NCBI RefSeq assembly: GCF_000496075.1
Contig: NZ_AWXZ01000013.1
Coordinates: 186,001-250,000 of the forward strand
DNA: 64,000 nt
Reading direction: 5' to 3'
DNA from: Lutibaculum baratangense AMV1
GTDB lineage: Bacteria > Pseudomonadota > Alphaproteobacteria > Rhizobiales > Tepidamorphaceae
This document shows, piece after piece, positions 17,896 to 27,411 of the stretch. How positions within the stretch are numbered: position 1 is the stretch's first letter; each line of letters starts with the position of its first letter. Under the pieces are notes generated by a model. It was given only the letters and a program-made list of their open reading frames with translations, was not told the origin of the DNA and did not search any database. A program made the position numbers and the translations under genes.

Positions 17896-18252
17896 ATGTA
17901 CCTGATCGCGGATATCGTCATCAGCATCGTTCTCGTGATCGGCGGGTTCTTCATCTTCGTCGGCTCTTTCGGCCTTGCGAAGTTGCCGGACACGATGCGA
18001 CGTCTTCACGGGCCCACGAAAGCGACGACCCTCGGGGTGGGGAGCATCCTGATCGCCTCGATGCTCTACTTCCTGATCGGGCAGGGTAACCTGTCGTTCC
18101 ACGAGCTCCTGGTCACGATCTTCCTCTTCCTGACGGCGCCCGTTTCGGCCAACGTCATCGCGAAGGCGTATCTGCGCAAGAACGGCGACGGGAAGAGCGA
18201 CGCGGATGCGGAACGGAGGACGCCGGCCGAGAAGGCCGCTCCGGTCCGCTGA
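17896..18252 (+). CDS. mrpG: Mrp/Pha antiporter subunit G
   Basis: Last subunit of the antiporter operon, 118 residues with three hydrophobic helices and a charged tail. The signature LAKLPDTMRRLHGPTKATTL is clear, followed by LFLTAPVSANVIAKAYLRK. It starts four bases after the mrpF stop. The complete AB-C-D-E-F-G set predicts a working complex for Na+ or K+ extrusion and pH homeostasis. The next gene, pncA, begins 34 bp later behind its own GAGGAGG site. Confidence 0.94.
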   Translation: MYLIADIVISIVLVIGGFFIFVGSFGLAKLPDTMRRLHGPTKATTLGVGSILIASMLYFLIGQGNLSFHELLVTIFLFLTAPVSANVIAKAYLRKNGDGKSDADAERRTPAEKAAPVR

Positions 18253-18286
18253 GCCTGCCGTGTCGATCTGAGGAGGTGCGTCTGCG

Positions 18287-18925
18287 ATGACGGGAGCCCG
18301 GCAGATCGGACCGACCGACGTTCTGCTCGCGGTCGACGTTCAGAACGACTTCTGCAGCGGCGGCGCTCTCGCCGTTCCGGGTGGCGAGGACGTGGTGGCG
18401 CCGGTCAACGCGCTGCTCGCGCGATTCTCAAATGCGGTTCTGACGCAGGACTGGCACCCGGCGGGGCACTCCTCCTTCGCCTCCTCGCACGCGGGACGGC
18501 GGCCCTACGAAACGGTCGAGGCGGAGTACGGGCAGCAGGTCCTGTGGCCCGACCACTGCGTCCGGGGCACGCGAGGCGCGGCCTTCCATCCCGCGCTCGA
18601 GGTCGACAGGGCTCAGCTCATCCTGCGCAAGGGCTTCCACCCGAAGATCGATTCCTACTCCGCCTTCTACGAGAACGACCGCACGACGCCGACGGGCCTC
18701 TCGGCCTACCTGCGCGAGCGCGGACTTTCGCGGATCGTCATCTGCGGTCTCGCCACCGATTTCTGCGTCGCGTGGTCGGCACTCGACGCCCGCCGGCACG
18801 GCTTCGACGTGCTGATCGTCACCGATGCCTGCCGAGCGATCGACCTCGATGGCTCGCTCGCTGCCGCCATGGGCGAGATGAACGAGGCGGGCGTGCAACC
18901 GGTGGCGAGCCACGATCTGGTCTGA
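18287..18925 (+). CDS. pncA: Nicotinamidase
   Basis: Hydrolyses nicotinamide to nicotinate for NAD salvage in the cytoplasm. The 212-residue chain carries the isochorismatase-fold triad Asp17 (AVDVQNDF), Lys115 (LRKGFHPK) and Cys160 (LATDFCVAWSA). The metal-binding set Asp55, His57 and His61 (DWHPAGH) is also present. A strong ribosome site (GAGGAGG) precedes the ATG. It follows the mrp operon on the same strand but has no obvious functional tie to it. Confidence 0.95.
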   Translation: MTGARQIGPTDVLLAVDVQNDFCSGGALAVPGGEDVVAPVNALLARFSNAVLTQDWHPAGHSSFASSHAGRRPYETVEAEYGQQVLWPDHCVRGTRGAAFHPALEVDRAQLILRKGFHPKIDSYSAFYENDRTTPTGLSAYLRERGLSRIVICGLATDFCVAWSALDARRHGFDVLIVTDACRAIDLDGSLAAAMGEMNEAGVQPVASHDLV

Positions 18926-18989
18926 CGGAGCCGGCCGCAGTCTCTGCGAAGGGGCATCGCTGCCGCGCGTGCCGTGATACGCTTCGATC

Positions 18990-19544
18990 ATGGACGGCAT
19001 CCGCTTCACGCCATTCGCGACTTCGATCGGCACCTGCGCCGTCGCCTGGCGAGGGGAGCGGCTCGTCGCGGTGCAACTTCCCGAGCGCGACGAGGACGAG
19101 ACGGTCCGTCGGATCCGGCGCCGGCATCCCGGTGCCGCCCCTGGCGAGCCTGGGCCGATGGGGCAGGCCGCCATCGGGGGAATCGTCGCGCTCCTCGCCG
19201 GGGAGGCGAGGGATCTGGGCAGCATCGATCTCGACATGGATCACCTGCCGGAGTTCGACCGCTGCGTCTACGAGGTGGCCCGGAGGATTCCGCCGGGCAC
19301 GACCATGACCTACGGGGCCGTGGCGCAACGTTGCGGCCGCGCCGTCGCGGCGCAGGCAGTCGGCCGGTCGCTCGGCCGCAATCCCTTTCCGATCATCGTG
19401 CCCTGCCACCGCGTGCTGGCTGCCGGCGGGCGCATCGGCGGGTTCTCGGCGAATGGCGGGATCGACACGAAGCGGCGGATCCTCGCGATCGAGAGCGCGC
19501 ATGCGATGGGCCCGCCGACGCTCTTCGATTGTCTGACCTCCTGA
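18990..19544 (+). CDS. ogt: Methylated-DNA--protein-cysteine S-methyltransferase
   Basis: DNA repair protein of 184 residues that removes alkyl groups from O6-alkylguanine by suicidal transfer to its own cysteine. The acceptor is Cys139 in IIVPCHRV. The flanking helix-turn-helix (TTMTYGAVAQRCGRAVAAQAVGRSLGRNP) and the GGFSANGG loop are typical. There is no AdaA-like N-terminal domain, so it is the stand-alone Ogt/AGT type. It lies 64 bp after pncA and converges on the aldo/keto reductase. Confidence 0.94.
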   Translation: MDGIRFTPFATSIGTCAVAWRGERLVAVQLPERDEDETVRRIRRRHPGAAPGEPGPMGQAAIGGIVALLAGEARDLGSIDLDMDHLPEFDRCVYEVARRIPPGTTMTYGAVAQRCGRAVAAQAVGRSLGRNPFPIIVPCHRVLAAGGRIGGFSANGGIDTKRRILAIESAHAMGPPTLFDCLTS

Positions 19545-19548
19545 GGAA

Positions 19549-20388
19549 TCACAGCATCGGCAGGTGGCGGGGCTTTCGCCCGAGGGGAAAGGCCTCCTCG
19601 ATGCGGCCGATCTCCGTCTCGTCGAGGACGAGACGTCCCGCCGCCGCGTTCTCCGCCACGTGGCCAGCCGCCGAGGCCTTCGGGATGGCGAAGTGACCGG
19701 GCCGGCGCGTGAGAAAGGCGAGCGCCACCTGGCGCGGCGTGGCGTCGTGAGCCTGCGCGATGTCGGCGAGGGTGCGCCCGCCGGCCGAGCCCGGCTCCGG
19801 AAAGTCGTCGTGGCCGAAGGGCGAGTAGGCCACGAGGGCGACGCCGTTCCTCTCGCACCAGCCGGACACCTCGTGCTCGATGGCCCGCTCCCCCAGGTGG
19901 TAGAGCACCTGGTTGCAGGCTATCCGTTCCTTTCCGGCGATCTCCTCCAGTTCATCGAGGTCGTCGACGTCGAAGTTGCTGACTCCCCAGGACAGGATCT
20001 TGCCTGCTTCCAAGAGGCTCTCCATCGCCTCGACGGTCTCCGCGAGCGGGATGCTGCCTCGCCAGTGAAGGAGGTAGCAGTCGAGCCTGTCCGTGCCGAG
20101 GCGGCGCAGCGAACGCTCGCATGCGGCGGGCGCGCCGCTGCGCGAGGCATTCGAGGGCAGAACCTTCGAGACGAGGAACACCTCGTCGCGGCGCCCGGCG
20201 ATGGCTTCGCCGACGAGTGGTTCTGCCTCGCCGTACATCTCCGCGGTATCGATATGGGTCGCACCGAGATCGATCCCGTGCCTCAGGGCGGCGACCGCTG
20301 TCCGCCGGTCCGCCTCGTCGAGAAACCACGTGCCCTGGCCGATGACGGACACTGCGCGCGTGGCGGCACCGAAGCTCTGGGTTCTCAT
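19549..20388 (-). CDS. Aldo/keto reductase
   Basis: NADPH-dependent carbonyl reductase fold (TIM barrel) of 279 residues. The catalytic tetrad is recognisable: Asp and Tyr in DTAEMYGE, Lys in LVSKVLPSN and His in YLLHWRG. ACNQVLYHLGER and the C-terminal FAIPKASAAGHVAENAAAG match the phosphate-binding region. Its start overlaps the stop of the upstream SDR (ATGA at 20385-20388), so the two reductases form a coupled operon, perhaps for aldehyde detoxification. The substrate is not readable. Confidence 0.92.
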   Translation of the reverse strand: MRTQSFGAATRAVSVIGQGTWFLDEADRRTAVAALRHGIDLGATHIDTAEMYGEAEPLVGEAIAGRRDEVFLVSKVLPSNASRSGAPAACERSLRRLGTDRLDCYLLHWRGSIPLAETVEAMESLLEAGKILSWGVSNFDVDDLDELEEIAGKERIACNQVLYHLGERAIEHEVSGWCERNGVALVAYSPFGHDDFPEPGSAGGRTLADIAQAHDATPRQVALAFLTRRPGHFAIPKASAAGHVAENAAAGRLVLDETEIGRIEEAFPLGRKPRHLPML

Positions 20389-21071
20389 CGCTCGCTCTTC
20401 TCAGGGGTGGGGAGGACGAGTATCTCCGACACGTCCACGTGGCGAGGCTGGCTCACCGCATAGATGACGGCGCGCGCGACGTCCTCCGGTCGCAGCGCGT
20501 GCGGCTTGGCCTCTTCGAAGAAGGGCGTGTCGACCATGCCGGGCTCTATGAGTGTCATCCGGACGCCGGTTCCGGACAACTCTTCCCGCAGATTGTAGCC
20601 GAGGCCGGTCACCGCCCATTTCGTGGCGCCGTAGAGCGAGCCGCTGAGCGGCATGCGTCCTGCCCGGGAGCCCGTGAGGAGGATATGTCCTTCGGCGCGC
20701 CGCAATTCCGGCAGGCACACCTTCGCCGTGAGGGCGCAGCCATAGACATTCGTCATGAGCATGTCGCGCCAGTTCTCCGGGTCACCGTGCTCTACCCCGG
20801 CTCCCGTCGAGCCGATACCGGCATTCGCGAAGGCGACGTCGACCGTTCCGAACCGCTGCAGTGCCGCCTCCACCATGGCCCGCTGGTCCTCGAGACTGGC
20901 GACATCGCAGCCCACAGCGATCGCGCGGGAAGTGCCGATCTCCGAGACGAGCCCATCGAGCTTCTCGCGCGAGCGAGCCGCGAGGACGAGGTCATAGCCG
21001 GCCTCGGCGGCGGCCCGCGCCGTGGCCGCTCCGATCCCGCTCGACGCGCCGGTGATGAGAAATGTCGGCAT
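20385..21071 (-). CDS. SDR family oxidoreductase
   Basis: Classical short-chain dehydrogenase of about 228 residues starting MPTFLITGASSGIG. NAG and the catalytic YGATK are present. The N-terminal extension to 21083 is not needed. The C-terminal LRPEDVARAVIYAVSQPRHVDVSEI resembles the YdfG/serine-dehydrogenase-like subgroup. It is the first gene of a two-gene operon with the aldo/keto reductase. The upstream 565 bp has no supported gene. Confidence 0.9.
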   Translation of the reverse strand: MPTFLITGASSGIGAATARAAAEAGYDLVLAARSREKLDGLVSEIGTSRAIAVGCDVASLEDQRAMVEAALQRFGTVDVAFANAGIGSTGAGVEHGDPENWRDMLMTNVYGCALTAKVCLPELRRAEGHILLTGSRAGRMPLSGSLYGATKWAVTGLGYNLREELSGTGVRMTLIEPGMVDTPFFEEAKPHALRPEDVARAVIYAVSQPRHVDVSEILVLPTPEKSER

Positions 21072-21636
21072 GAAGGCCTCCATGGAGTTGATCCATCGGC
21101 GGGAGGTGTCGCCGCCGATGGCGGAATCAAGCCGGTCGCAGAAAGGGTCGCCTCGGGATGGATTGTGGCCGGCGCCGTTCCGCCCTCACCGTGCGGATGG
21201 GACACGGGGGCGTGCCAAGGATGAGGAAACTCCAGATGGACGGGCCGATCTGCTTCTTCGCCAAGTGGTCGGCCCACCTTGTTGTGGCGGCGCGGCATGA
21301 AGCGGCCGAATATCTCAAGTGTGCAGATTATCGTAAACGGTCTAGTCGGCGAAATTAACCGATCCAAAATGCCCGGATACGAATGTATAACTCCTGAGGC
21401 GGAAAGATATCGCGCCGAACTCGCCCGCCCTTCTGCAAACATCTGATGTGCCCTTGCTGCAACGCCCTTTGGCAAAGGGCCCCGCGCTGCTTTTTCGCCA
21501 TCTTTCAGCCGGCACCCGAGGGCATAGATTGGCGTTGAGGAGCTGCCACGAGTTCTGGCGGCCCTGTGCATCGCGTCACCGCGACACCGGCTCGCTGTGG
21601 CGGGATGATGCAACGCAATGTGAGAAGGGTTACCAC
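21072..21636. other. Intergenic region between divergent SDR and outer-membrane protein genes
   Basis: 565 bp without a supported gene. Bases 21305-21420 are clearly more A+T-rich than the surroundings (runs such as GAAATTAACC and GTATAACT), so promoters for one or both flanking genes probably lie here. CCCTTTGGCAAAGGG at 21466-21480 is a small inverted repeat. Frames across the region have no start-site support or recognisable domain. Confidence 0.5.
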
Positions 21637-22413
21637 ATGAAGCGCACGACTCTGCTGAAGGCTTCCGTCGCCGCCGCAGCGATGATCACTGCTTCGGGCG
21701 CGGCCATGGCGGCCGACGCGCCGATCTACGACAAGGGCCCCGTGGCAGCGCCGATCGCCGCAGCACCTGCGCCGCTCTGGAGCTGGACGGGCTTCTACGC
21801 CGGTCTCAACGCCGGCTACGGCTGGGGCGGCGTGAAGACCGACGAGGGCGACATCTTCGACTCCGGCACCCGCTTCGACATCGACGCCGATGGCGCCATC
21901 GTCGGTGGCCAGATCGGTTACAATTGGCAGATGGACAGCTTCGTCTTCGGTGTGGAGACGGATCTGCAGTGGGCCGACCTGAGCACCTCGCGCAGCGGCG
22001 ACGTCTTCTTCGACGACGACGACATCGCTGACGGCACGTATCGCTTCGGCGCCGAGATGAACTGGTTCGGCACCACGCGTATCCGCGCCGGTTACGCCAT
22101 GGACCGCTTCCTGGTGTACGCGACGGGTGGTATCGCCTACGGCGACGCCGATGTCGGCTTCACCTATGACGGCGACGTCGAGGACGTCCGGTTCGGCCGC
22201 GACGACAAGACCCGTATCGGCTACGCCGTCGGCGGCGGTGTCGAGGGTGCGATCACCGACAACCTGACGGCGAAGGTCGAGTACCTGTACGTCGATCTCG
22301 GCAGCCAGGACTATGACCTGCGCTTTCCGGACGGCGACGAGTTCACGACGATCTCCAACGAGACCGACTTCGACGCCCACATCGTTCGCGCCGGTCTGAA
22401 CTACAAGTTCTGA
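21637..22413 (+). CDS. Outer membrane beta-barrel protein, Omp25/31-like
   Basis: Exported protein of 258 residues. The start is MKRTTLLKASVAAAAMITA with a signal peptide cleaved near AMAAD, preceded by GAGAAGG. After a Pro/Ala-rich linker the mature protein shows WTGFYAGLNAGYGWGG, then alternating beta-strands ending HIVRAGLNYKF with the C-terminal aromatic needed for barrel assembly. This matches the porin-like outer membrane proteins abundant in Hyphomicrobiales. A strong terminator follows, consistent with a highly expressed single gene. Confidence 0.93.
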   Translation: MKRTTLLKASVAAAAMITASGAAMAADAPIYDKGPVAAPIAAAPAPLWSWTGFYAGLNAGYGWGGVKTDEGDIFDSGTRFDIDADGAIVGGQIGYNWQMDSFVFGVETDLQWADLSTSRSGDVFFDDDDIADGTYRFGAEMNWFGTTRIRAGYAMDRFLVYATGGIAYGDADVGFTYDGDVEDVRFGRDDKTRIGYAVGGGVEGAITDNLTAKVEYLYVDLGSQDYDLRFPDGDEFTTISNETDFDAHIVRAGLNYKF

Positions 22414-22432
22414 TCCCGGCCGATCGCGATCA

Positions 22433-22460
22433 ACGGGCCGCGCAATGCGCGGCCCGTTTT
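22433..22460 (+). terminator. Rho-independent terminator of the outer-membrane protein gene
   Basis: Perfect 11-bp stem ACGGGCCGCGC / GCGCGGCCCGT around an AAT loop, followed by a short T-run (GTTTTCG), 19 bases after the stop codon. Confidence 0.9.
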
Positions 22461-22471
22461 CGTGAGCAATG

Positions 22472-22506
22472 AAAGAGCCCGCGCCACCTCGTGGCGCGGG
22501 CTCTTT
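22472..22506. terminator. Perfect 16-bp hairpin, probable bidirectional terminator
   Basis: Perfect inverted repeat with arms AAAGAGCCCGCGCCAC at 22472-22487 and 22491-22506 and a 3-base loop. It lies 15 bases beyond the stop of the SH3 protein gene on the minus strand and just past the first terminator on the plus strand. A-rich and T-rich stem ends let it work in both directions. Confidence 0.85.
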
Positions 22507-22521
22507 GCCTTTTCAGGGACC

Positions 22522-23028
22522 TCAGTTGCCGTAGCGCTGCCGTTCCCAACGATGGCGGTCCATCGGGGAGATCCGCCTGTGCTCGTAGCCCCGGCGCCAA
22601 TGATGCCGGGGAGGGCGATGACGCCATTCCCGGTGATGGTAGTGGCGCGGCCGGTAATGGCGGTGACGATAGTACCGCCGATCGTTGGAGATGATCGCGC
22701 CGGCGACACCGAGGCCGATGATGCCGGCCGCTGCGGCGCCCGGCGAGATGCCGCCACGGCTGCTCGCGCGGTAGCCGCTCGTCGAGAGGTAGCGCCCGGA
22801 CACCCATCCGCGACGTCCGGCATAGGCGGTGTCGCACCAGCTGCCGCTGCAGCCGTAGATCTCGACGGGGGCACCACGTGGAATGGTGAGGATGCGATGG
22901 TAGCGCGTGCTCGGTCCCGTCCGCATGTTGACGTCGCCGGTCGCGTAGCCGCTCGCGGCGCTTGCCGGGGACGGGGCCCCGAGGAAGGCCGCCAGGGCAA
23001 TGGCGGCGACTGGTATCCATTTGAGCAT
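22522..23028 (-). CDS. Exported SH3 domain protein with basic C-terminal tail
   Basis: 168 residues. A Sec signal peptide (WIPVAAIALAAFLGAPSPASA) is followed by a bacterial SH3 domain at about residues 30-85 (DVNMRTGPSTRYHRIL, GWVSGRYL) with two cysteines that could pair. A Gly/Ala-rich hydrophobic stretch at about 93-112 leads to a tail unusually rich in His, Arg, Tyr and Trp. Such proteins are typically periplasmic or envelope-associated and may bind cell wall. The basic tail could bind nucleic acid, lipopolysaccharide or metals; this is inference. It is monocistronic. Confidence 0.88.
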   Translation of the reverse strand: MLKWIPVAAIALAAFLGAPSPASAASGYATGDVNMRTGPSTRYHRILTIPRGAPVEIYGCSGSWCDTAYAGRRGWVSGRYLSTSGYRASSRGGISPGAAAAGIIGLGVAGAIISNDRRYYRHRHYRPRHYHHREWRHRPPRHHWRRGYEHRRISPMDRHRWERQRYGN

Positions 23029-23103
23029 GTCATGAACCTCCGCTGTCTTCGGCGGAAGTATCGCCGATTGCCGAAGGTTCCATCACATCGGCGTGCCAAC
23101 GCA

Positions 23104-23133
23104 AGAAGGCCCGGGCCGATACCCGGGCCTTCT
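23104..23133 (-). terminator. Terminator-like hairpin after the DUF992 gene
   Basis: Perfect 12-bp stem AGAAGGCCCGGG / CCCGGGCCTTCT with a 6-base loop, 30 bases beyond the minus-strand stop at 23163. The U-tract on the minus strand is weak (CCTTCTTGCG). Confidence 0.75.
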
Positions 23134-23162
23134 GCGCTCGTGTTCAGCCGGGGCGGCTCGGA

Positions 23163-23636
23163 TCACATGGCCGGGACGAGCTCGATCGACGTCAGGCCCG
23201 CCGCGATGTTGAGGCCGGACTGCGCCTGGATGCTCAGGGGCTGCAGCACGATGGACTCCGAGTTGCCGCCGATCAGGGCGTTCGCGCCGATGCCGACCCC
23301 GGCGGTCGCCTCGGCGGAGATGCCGTCATAGGTGCCGCGAAGCGTGTCCGGAGGCACGTCCGTGGTCGGTGCCAGGACGCCCCACACGATGACGCTGTCG
23401 GCCGTCGCGCCGATGTCGACGCCGAACTTGCGGATGTTGCCGGTGTAGGCCTGTGTGAGGCCGGTGTTGCTCTCGTAGATGCAGTTGAGCTGCTTGGTCG
23501 ACCCGAAGATGAACCCGGTGCCGCCGGCGACGTCGCAGCGGAGGACGCCCGCCTCGACGCGCTCCTGTGCCTGGGACGGTGCGGCCGCCAGCACGCCCGA
23601 TGCCAGGGCGATTGCGGCCAGAATGCTTCGTGTCAT
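23163..23636 (-). CDS. Exported DUF992 family protein
   Basis: 157 residues with a Sec signal peptide (MTRSILAAIALASGVLAAAPSQAQ). The mature part matches the alphaproteobacterial DUF992 pattern: AGVLRCDVAGGTGFIFGSTKQLNC, then YTGNIRKFGVDIG and VIVWGVLAPT. Two cysteines near the mature N-terminus may form a disulphide. It is probably periplasmic. The start at 23636 is chosen over 23708 because it places the signal peptide at the N-terminus. Family function is unknown. Confidence 0.85.
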   Translation of the reverse strand: MTRSILAAIALASGVLAAAPSQAQERVEAGVLRCDVAGGTGFIFGSTKQLNCIYESNTGLTQAYTGNIRKFGVDIGATADSVIVWGVLAPTTDVPPDTLRGTYDGISAEATAGVGIGANALIGGNSESIVLQPLSIQAQSGLNIAAGLTSIELVPAM

Positions 23637-23739
23637 GTCGACGCTCCAGATGGTGCAAGAAGGGCTGCCGACCGGCTGTCGCTGCAACGTGCCGGTCTGC
23701 TCCCTCACAACGCGAAGAAGAGCCGGCAGGTTCGAGGGA

Positions 23740-24531
23740 TCAGCTGCGGATGCGGTTCAGCCGCTCCGAAAGGCGGGCTGTGAGCGACCGGGGGGCGGCT
23801 CCCAGAAGCGATGCGCCGAGGCGGGTGGAAAAGCCGGGAACGCAGACGGTCTGGCGGCGCCGATAGGCGGCATAGCCCTGGCGGGCCACTTCGGCCGCGG
23901 TGAGCATCGGCATGTGCCGCGCCATCCGCGGCAGCCGCATCCCCGAGCGCTCCTGAAAGCCGGTGGGCACGGGGCCGGGGCAGAGCGCCGTCGCCGAGGC
24001 TCCCGATGCGGCGTGCTCCCGGGCGAGCGCCTCGGTGAACGAAAGGACGTAGGCCTTGCTCGCATAGTAGGAGGCCATGAAGGGGCCCGGCAGATAGGCC
24101 GCGAGCGAGGCGACGTTCAAGACGCCGCCGCGCCCCTCCACGATGCCCGGCAGGAAGCGGTGCGTGAGCTCCGTCAACGCGCGGACGTTGAGGTCGACGA
24201 GGCCCATCTCCTCGTCGAGGGAATGGGCGCCGAAGGGGCCGGTGAGGCCGTATCCGGCGTTGTTCACGAGATGGTGGACCTGCAGGCCTTCCGCTCGGGT
24301 CCACTCCAGGAGTTCGGCCGGCGCCTCACGACGACCCAGATCGAGCGGCAGCACGGAGACCCGCACCCCCCAGCGGCCGGCGACGTCATCGGCGACAAGG
24401 TCAAGCCGCTCCTCCGAGCGGGCGGTGAGGGCGAGGTCGTGGCCATGCGCCGCAAAGGCGCGGGCCAACTCCGCGCCGATGCCGCCCGACGCGCCGGTGA
24501 CGAGGGCGAGGCCTTTTCCGCCACCGGTCAT
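23740..24531 (-). CDS. SDR family oxidoreductase
   Basis: 263-residue short-chain dehydrogenase with TGASGGIG at the N-terminus, NNAGYG and the active-site YYASKAY. The C-terminal extension (LGASLLGAAPRSLTARLSERL) resembles the DltE/YqjQ-type SDRs that act on lipophilic substrates and associate with the membrane. It starts 12 bp from the stop of the upstream aspartate aminotransferase on the same strand, so the two may be co-transcribed. The substrate is unknown. Confidence 0.9.
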   Translation of the reverse strand: MTGGGKGLALVTGASGGIGAELARAFAAHGHDLALTARSEERLDLVADDVAGRWGVRVSVLPLDLGRREAPAELLEWTRAEGLQVHHLVNNAGYGLTGPFGAHSLDEEMGLVDLNVRALTELTHRFLPGIVEGRGGVLNVASLAAYLPGPFMASYYASKAYVLSFTEALAREHAASGASATALCPGPVPTGFQERSGMRLPRMARHMPMLTAAEVARQGYAAYRRRQTVCVPGFSTRLGASLLGAAPRSLTARLSERLNRIRS

Positions 24532-24543
24532 CGCGCCCTCCGC

Positions 24544-25782
<1,239 letters not shown>

Positions 25783-25840
25783 CTATGCCGCGGCCCTCGC
25801 GCGTTCAAGACGCCAAAAAAGCCGAGTCGCATCCCCGGTC

Positions 25841-25870
25841 GAAAAGGGCCGGGGCTGGTGAGCCCCGGCC
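25841..25870 (-). terminator. Rho-independent terminator upstream of aatA
   Basis: Perfect 10-bp stem GGCCGGGGCT / AGCCCCGGCC with a 4-base loop; on the minus strand it is followed by CTTTTC. It ends a minus-strand transcript 95 bases before the aatA start. Confidence 0.8.
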
Positions 25871-25975
25871 AAGTCGGCACCGTCGATTTGAGTCGACCGG
25901 TACCACCCCTAAGAGTAGAGGCGCAGTGTGCGCCCTCGGACTTCTGCGCGTGCCGGAGGTGAACGATCCGGCTCG
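25842..25975 (-). ncRNA. Candidate structured small RNA or attenuator upstream of aatA
   Basis: Four hairpins in a row on the minus strand. H1 is GCCGGA/TCCGGC (25952-25972). H2 is GGCGCA/TGCGCC (25920-25934). H3 is 25876-25904 with one bulge. H4 is the terminator at 25847-25870. In H3 the one non-Watson-Crick pair is a G-U wobble in the minus transcript but a C-A mismatch in the plus transcript, which favours minus-strand transcription. The T-run after H4 also points that way. A second T6 tract lies at 25815-25820, after a segment able to pair with the base of H4. It could be an sRNA, the 3' UTR of the DUF892 gene, or an attenuated aatA leader. No known RNA family is recognised. Confidence 0.5.
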
Positions 25976-26112
25976 CCAAACCGGCCGCGGGATCCCGCGC
26001 GGACGGCTAATCTCGTCGCCACTATAGGCGCCATAGGGCACCGCTGCACCGAAAGTTTCAACCGTGGGTACAAAGCCGAACGGACGGTTGCATCGGGTGG
26101 TGTCCCCGGCGA

Positions 26113-26601
26113 TCACGCCGCCTTCTTGTTGAGCGAGCTCTCGGCGAGCTTGGACAGGAGCTCGTCGGCGTGGTTCTCCTCGTCGAGCGTCTGCTTGAGG
26201 AGCGTCGCCGCCTTGTCGTGGCCGAGCTGCTTTGCCCAGGCGATGAGCGTGCCGTAGCGCGAGATCTCGTAGTGCTCGACGGCCTGCGCTGCGGCGATCA
26301 TGCCGGCGTCGAGGGTGTTCTTGTCCTCGGCCTCGTTCATGATCTCCTTGCCTTCCTCGAGGATGCCGTGGATCGCGTCGCAGTACTCGCCACGGGCGCG
26401 CTTGCCAACCATCTCGAACACCTGCTCGAGACGCTCGATCTGGCCCTCGGTCTCGTCCCTGTGCTCTTCGAATGCCTTGCGCAGGTCGTCGCTCTCGGCC
26501 TTCTTGGCCATCTTCGGCAAGGTCCGCAGGATCTGCTTCTCGGCATGATACATGTCCTTCAGGAAATGAAGGAAAAGATCGTCCAGCGATTTCATAGCCA
26601 T
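26113..26601 (-). CDS. DUF892 family ferritin-like protein (YciE/YciF type)
   Basis: 162 residues, all-helical, starting MAMKSLDDLFLHFLKDMYHAEKQ. The repeated carboxylate/His pairs (DMYHAEKQ, EHRDETEGQIERLEQVF, AVEHYEISRYGTL, EENHADELL) are those of the ferritin-like four-helix bundle that could bind a di-metal centre. Members of this family are associated with general stress responses. The ATG at 26601 follows GAGAAGGGCGAC. It is divergent from the small membrane protein genes at 26843. Confidence 0.9.
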   Translation of the reverse strand: MAMKSLDDLFLHFLKDMYHAEKQILRTLPKMAKKAESDDLRKAFEEHRDETEGQIERLEQVFEMVGKRARGEYCDAIHGILEEGKEIMNEAEDKNTLDAGMIAAAQAVEHYEISRYGTLIAWAKQLGHDKAATLLKQTLDEENHADELLSKLAESSLNKKAA

Positions 26602-26842
26602 GTCGCGCCCTTCTCGGGTTCGAGCCGCGCCGGTCTCGGAGTGCCGGATCAAGCGTCCGCTCCCCGCCGGCCTTCCGGCTGAGAACGGAACTGCCGGGAG
26701 GCCGGTTCCGGTCGCCGCACGCCCGATGAGCCGTGGAACTGCCACAATTTTTCCCTTCATTCGCATGGCACCGGGCACGCCGTCGCCGCATTGGGACGGT
26801 CTCCTCCGAAGACGAAGCAGTGGCGAACGCGGAGGCATGCGG

Positions 26843-27172
26843 ATGGAACGCAGCTCGAAGAAGCCGGCAGCCCTGGGGCGCGCGCTGCGTGTCCTCGCCC
26901 TCACGCTCGTCCTCTCGACACTGCCTCCGCTGCAGCTTCTCCCTCAAGCGGATGCCGGTGAGCCCGGTCCTGCGCGGCTTTGGACGATCGACTACGCGAA
27001 CGCGGCCGCCCTCCAGCGCCTAGACGTCGTCTCACTCCGTGCTGCCGTCCCTGCCGTCACCGACCCGGCGAGCCAGAAGATCCACCTCGGCCTCGTGCTC
27101 ATTCTCCTGGCGGTATCGGGCGCCGGCACACTGAAGCTGTGGCATGGCGCGGTCCGCGGGATCGGCCGGTGA
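26843..27172 (+). CDS. Hypothetical small exported or membrane protein
   Basis: 109 residues with no recognised family. GGAGG at 26831-26835 lies seven bases before ATG 26843; a slightly longer start at 26837 is too close to that site. The N-terminal hydrophobic segment (VLALTLVLSTLPPLQLL) ends in ADAGEP, like a Sec signal peptide. A second hydrophobic segment near the C-terminus (IHLGLVLILLAVSGAGTL) predicts a membrane anchor. Its stop overlaps a GTG that could start the next small ORF, suggesting a small operon. Confidence 0.6.
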   Translation: MERSSKKPAALGRALRVLALTLVLSTLPPLQLLPQADAGEPGPARLWTIDYANAAALQRLDVVSLRAAVPAVTDPASQKIHLGLVLILLAVSGAGTLKLWHGAVRGIGR

Positions 27173-27336
27173 CCGCGGTGATGCGGAAGCGGAGCCTGCG
27201 GCTGGCGTTCCTGGTCTTCGGGGTGATCGCGGTCCTCGGCGTGCTGCTGGTGATCGACGGCCTGCGCCTGCGATTCGAGCAGCAGACGCCGCCCGCCGGC
27301 GTGGTCGCCGGCGCCTCCCGAGGTGCGGAGCCATAA
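27169..27336 (+). CDS. Hypothetical single-pass small membrane protein
   Basis: A 55-codon frame starting at GTG 27169 (GTGA overlap with the previous stop), or 51 codons from ATG 27181. It has a basic N-terminus (MRKRSLR), one strong transmembrane segment (LAFLVFGVIAVLGVLLVI) and a short charged tail. No family is recognised. Its coupling to the upstream gene and the similar membrane-protein character of both neighbours are the main reasons to call it. Confidence 0.5.
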   Translation: MTAVMRKRSLRLAFLVFGVIAVLGVLLVIDGLRLRFEQQTPPAGVVAGASRGAEP

Positions 27337-27411
27337 TCGCGTCAAAGATTCTGTCCCCCCTCGTCGCAATCGCGGCTCTGCCTTGCCGCAGAGTCGTGGA
27401 GTCATGACGGG

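Noticed and set aside
25805-26112. A minus-strand frame across the aatA/DUF892 intergenic region
   Set aside because: It overlaps stable hairpins and the terminator and shows no domain; the structure is better explained as RNA.
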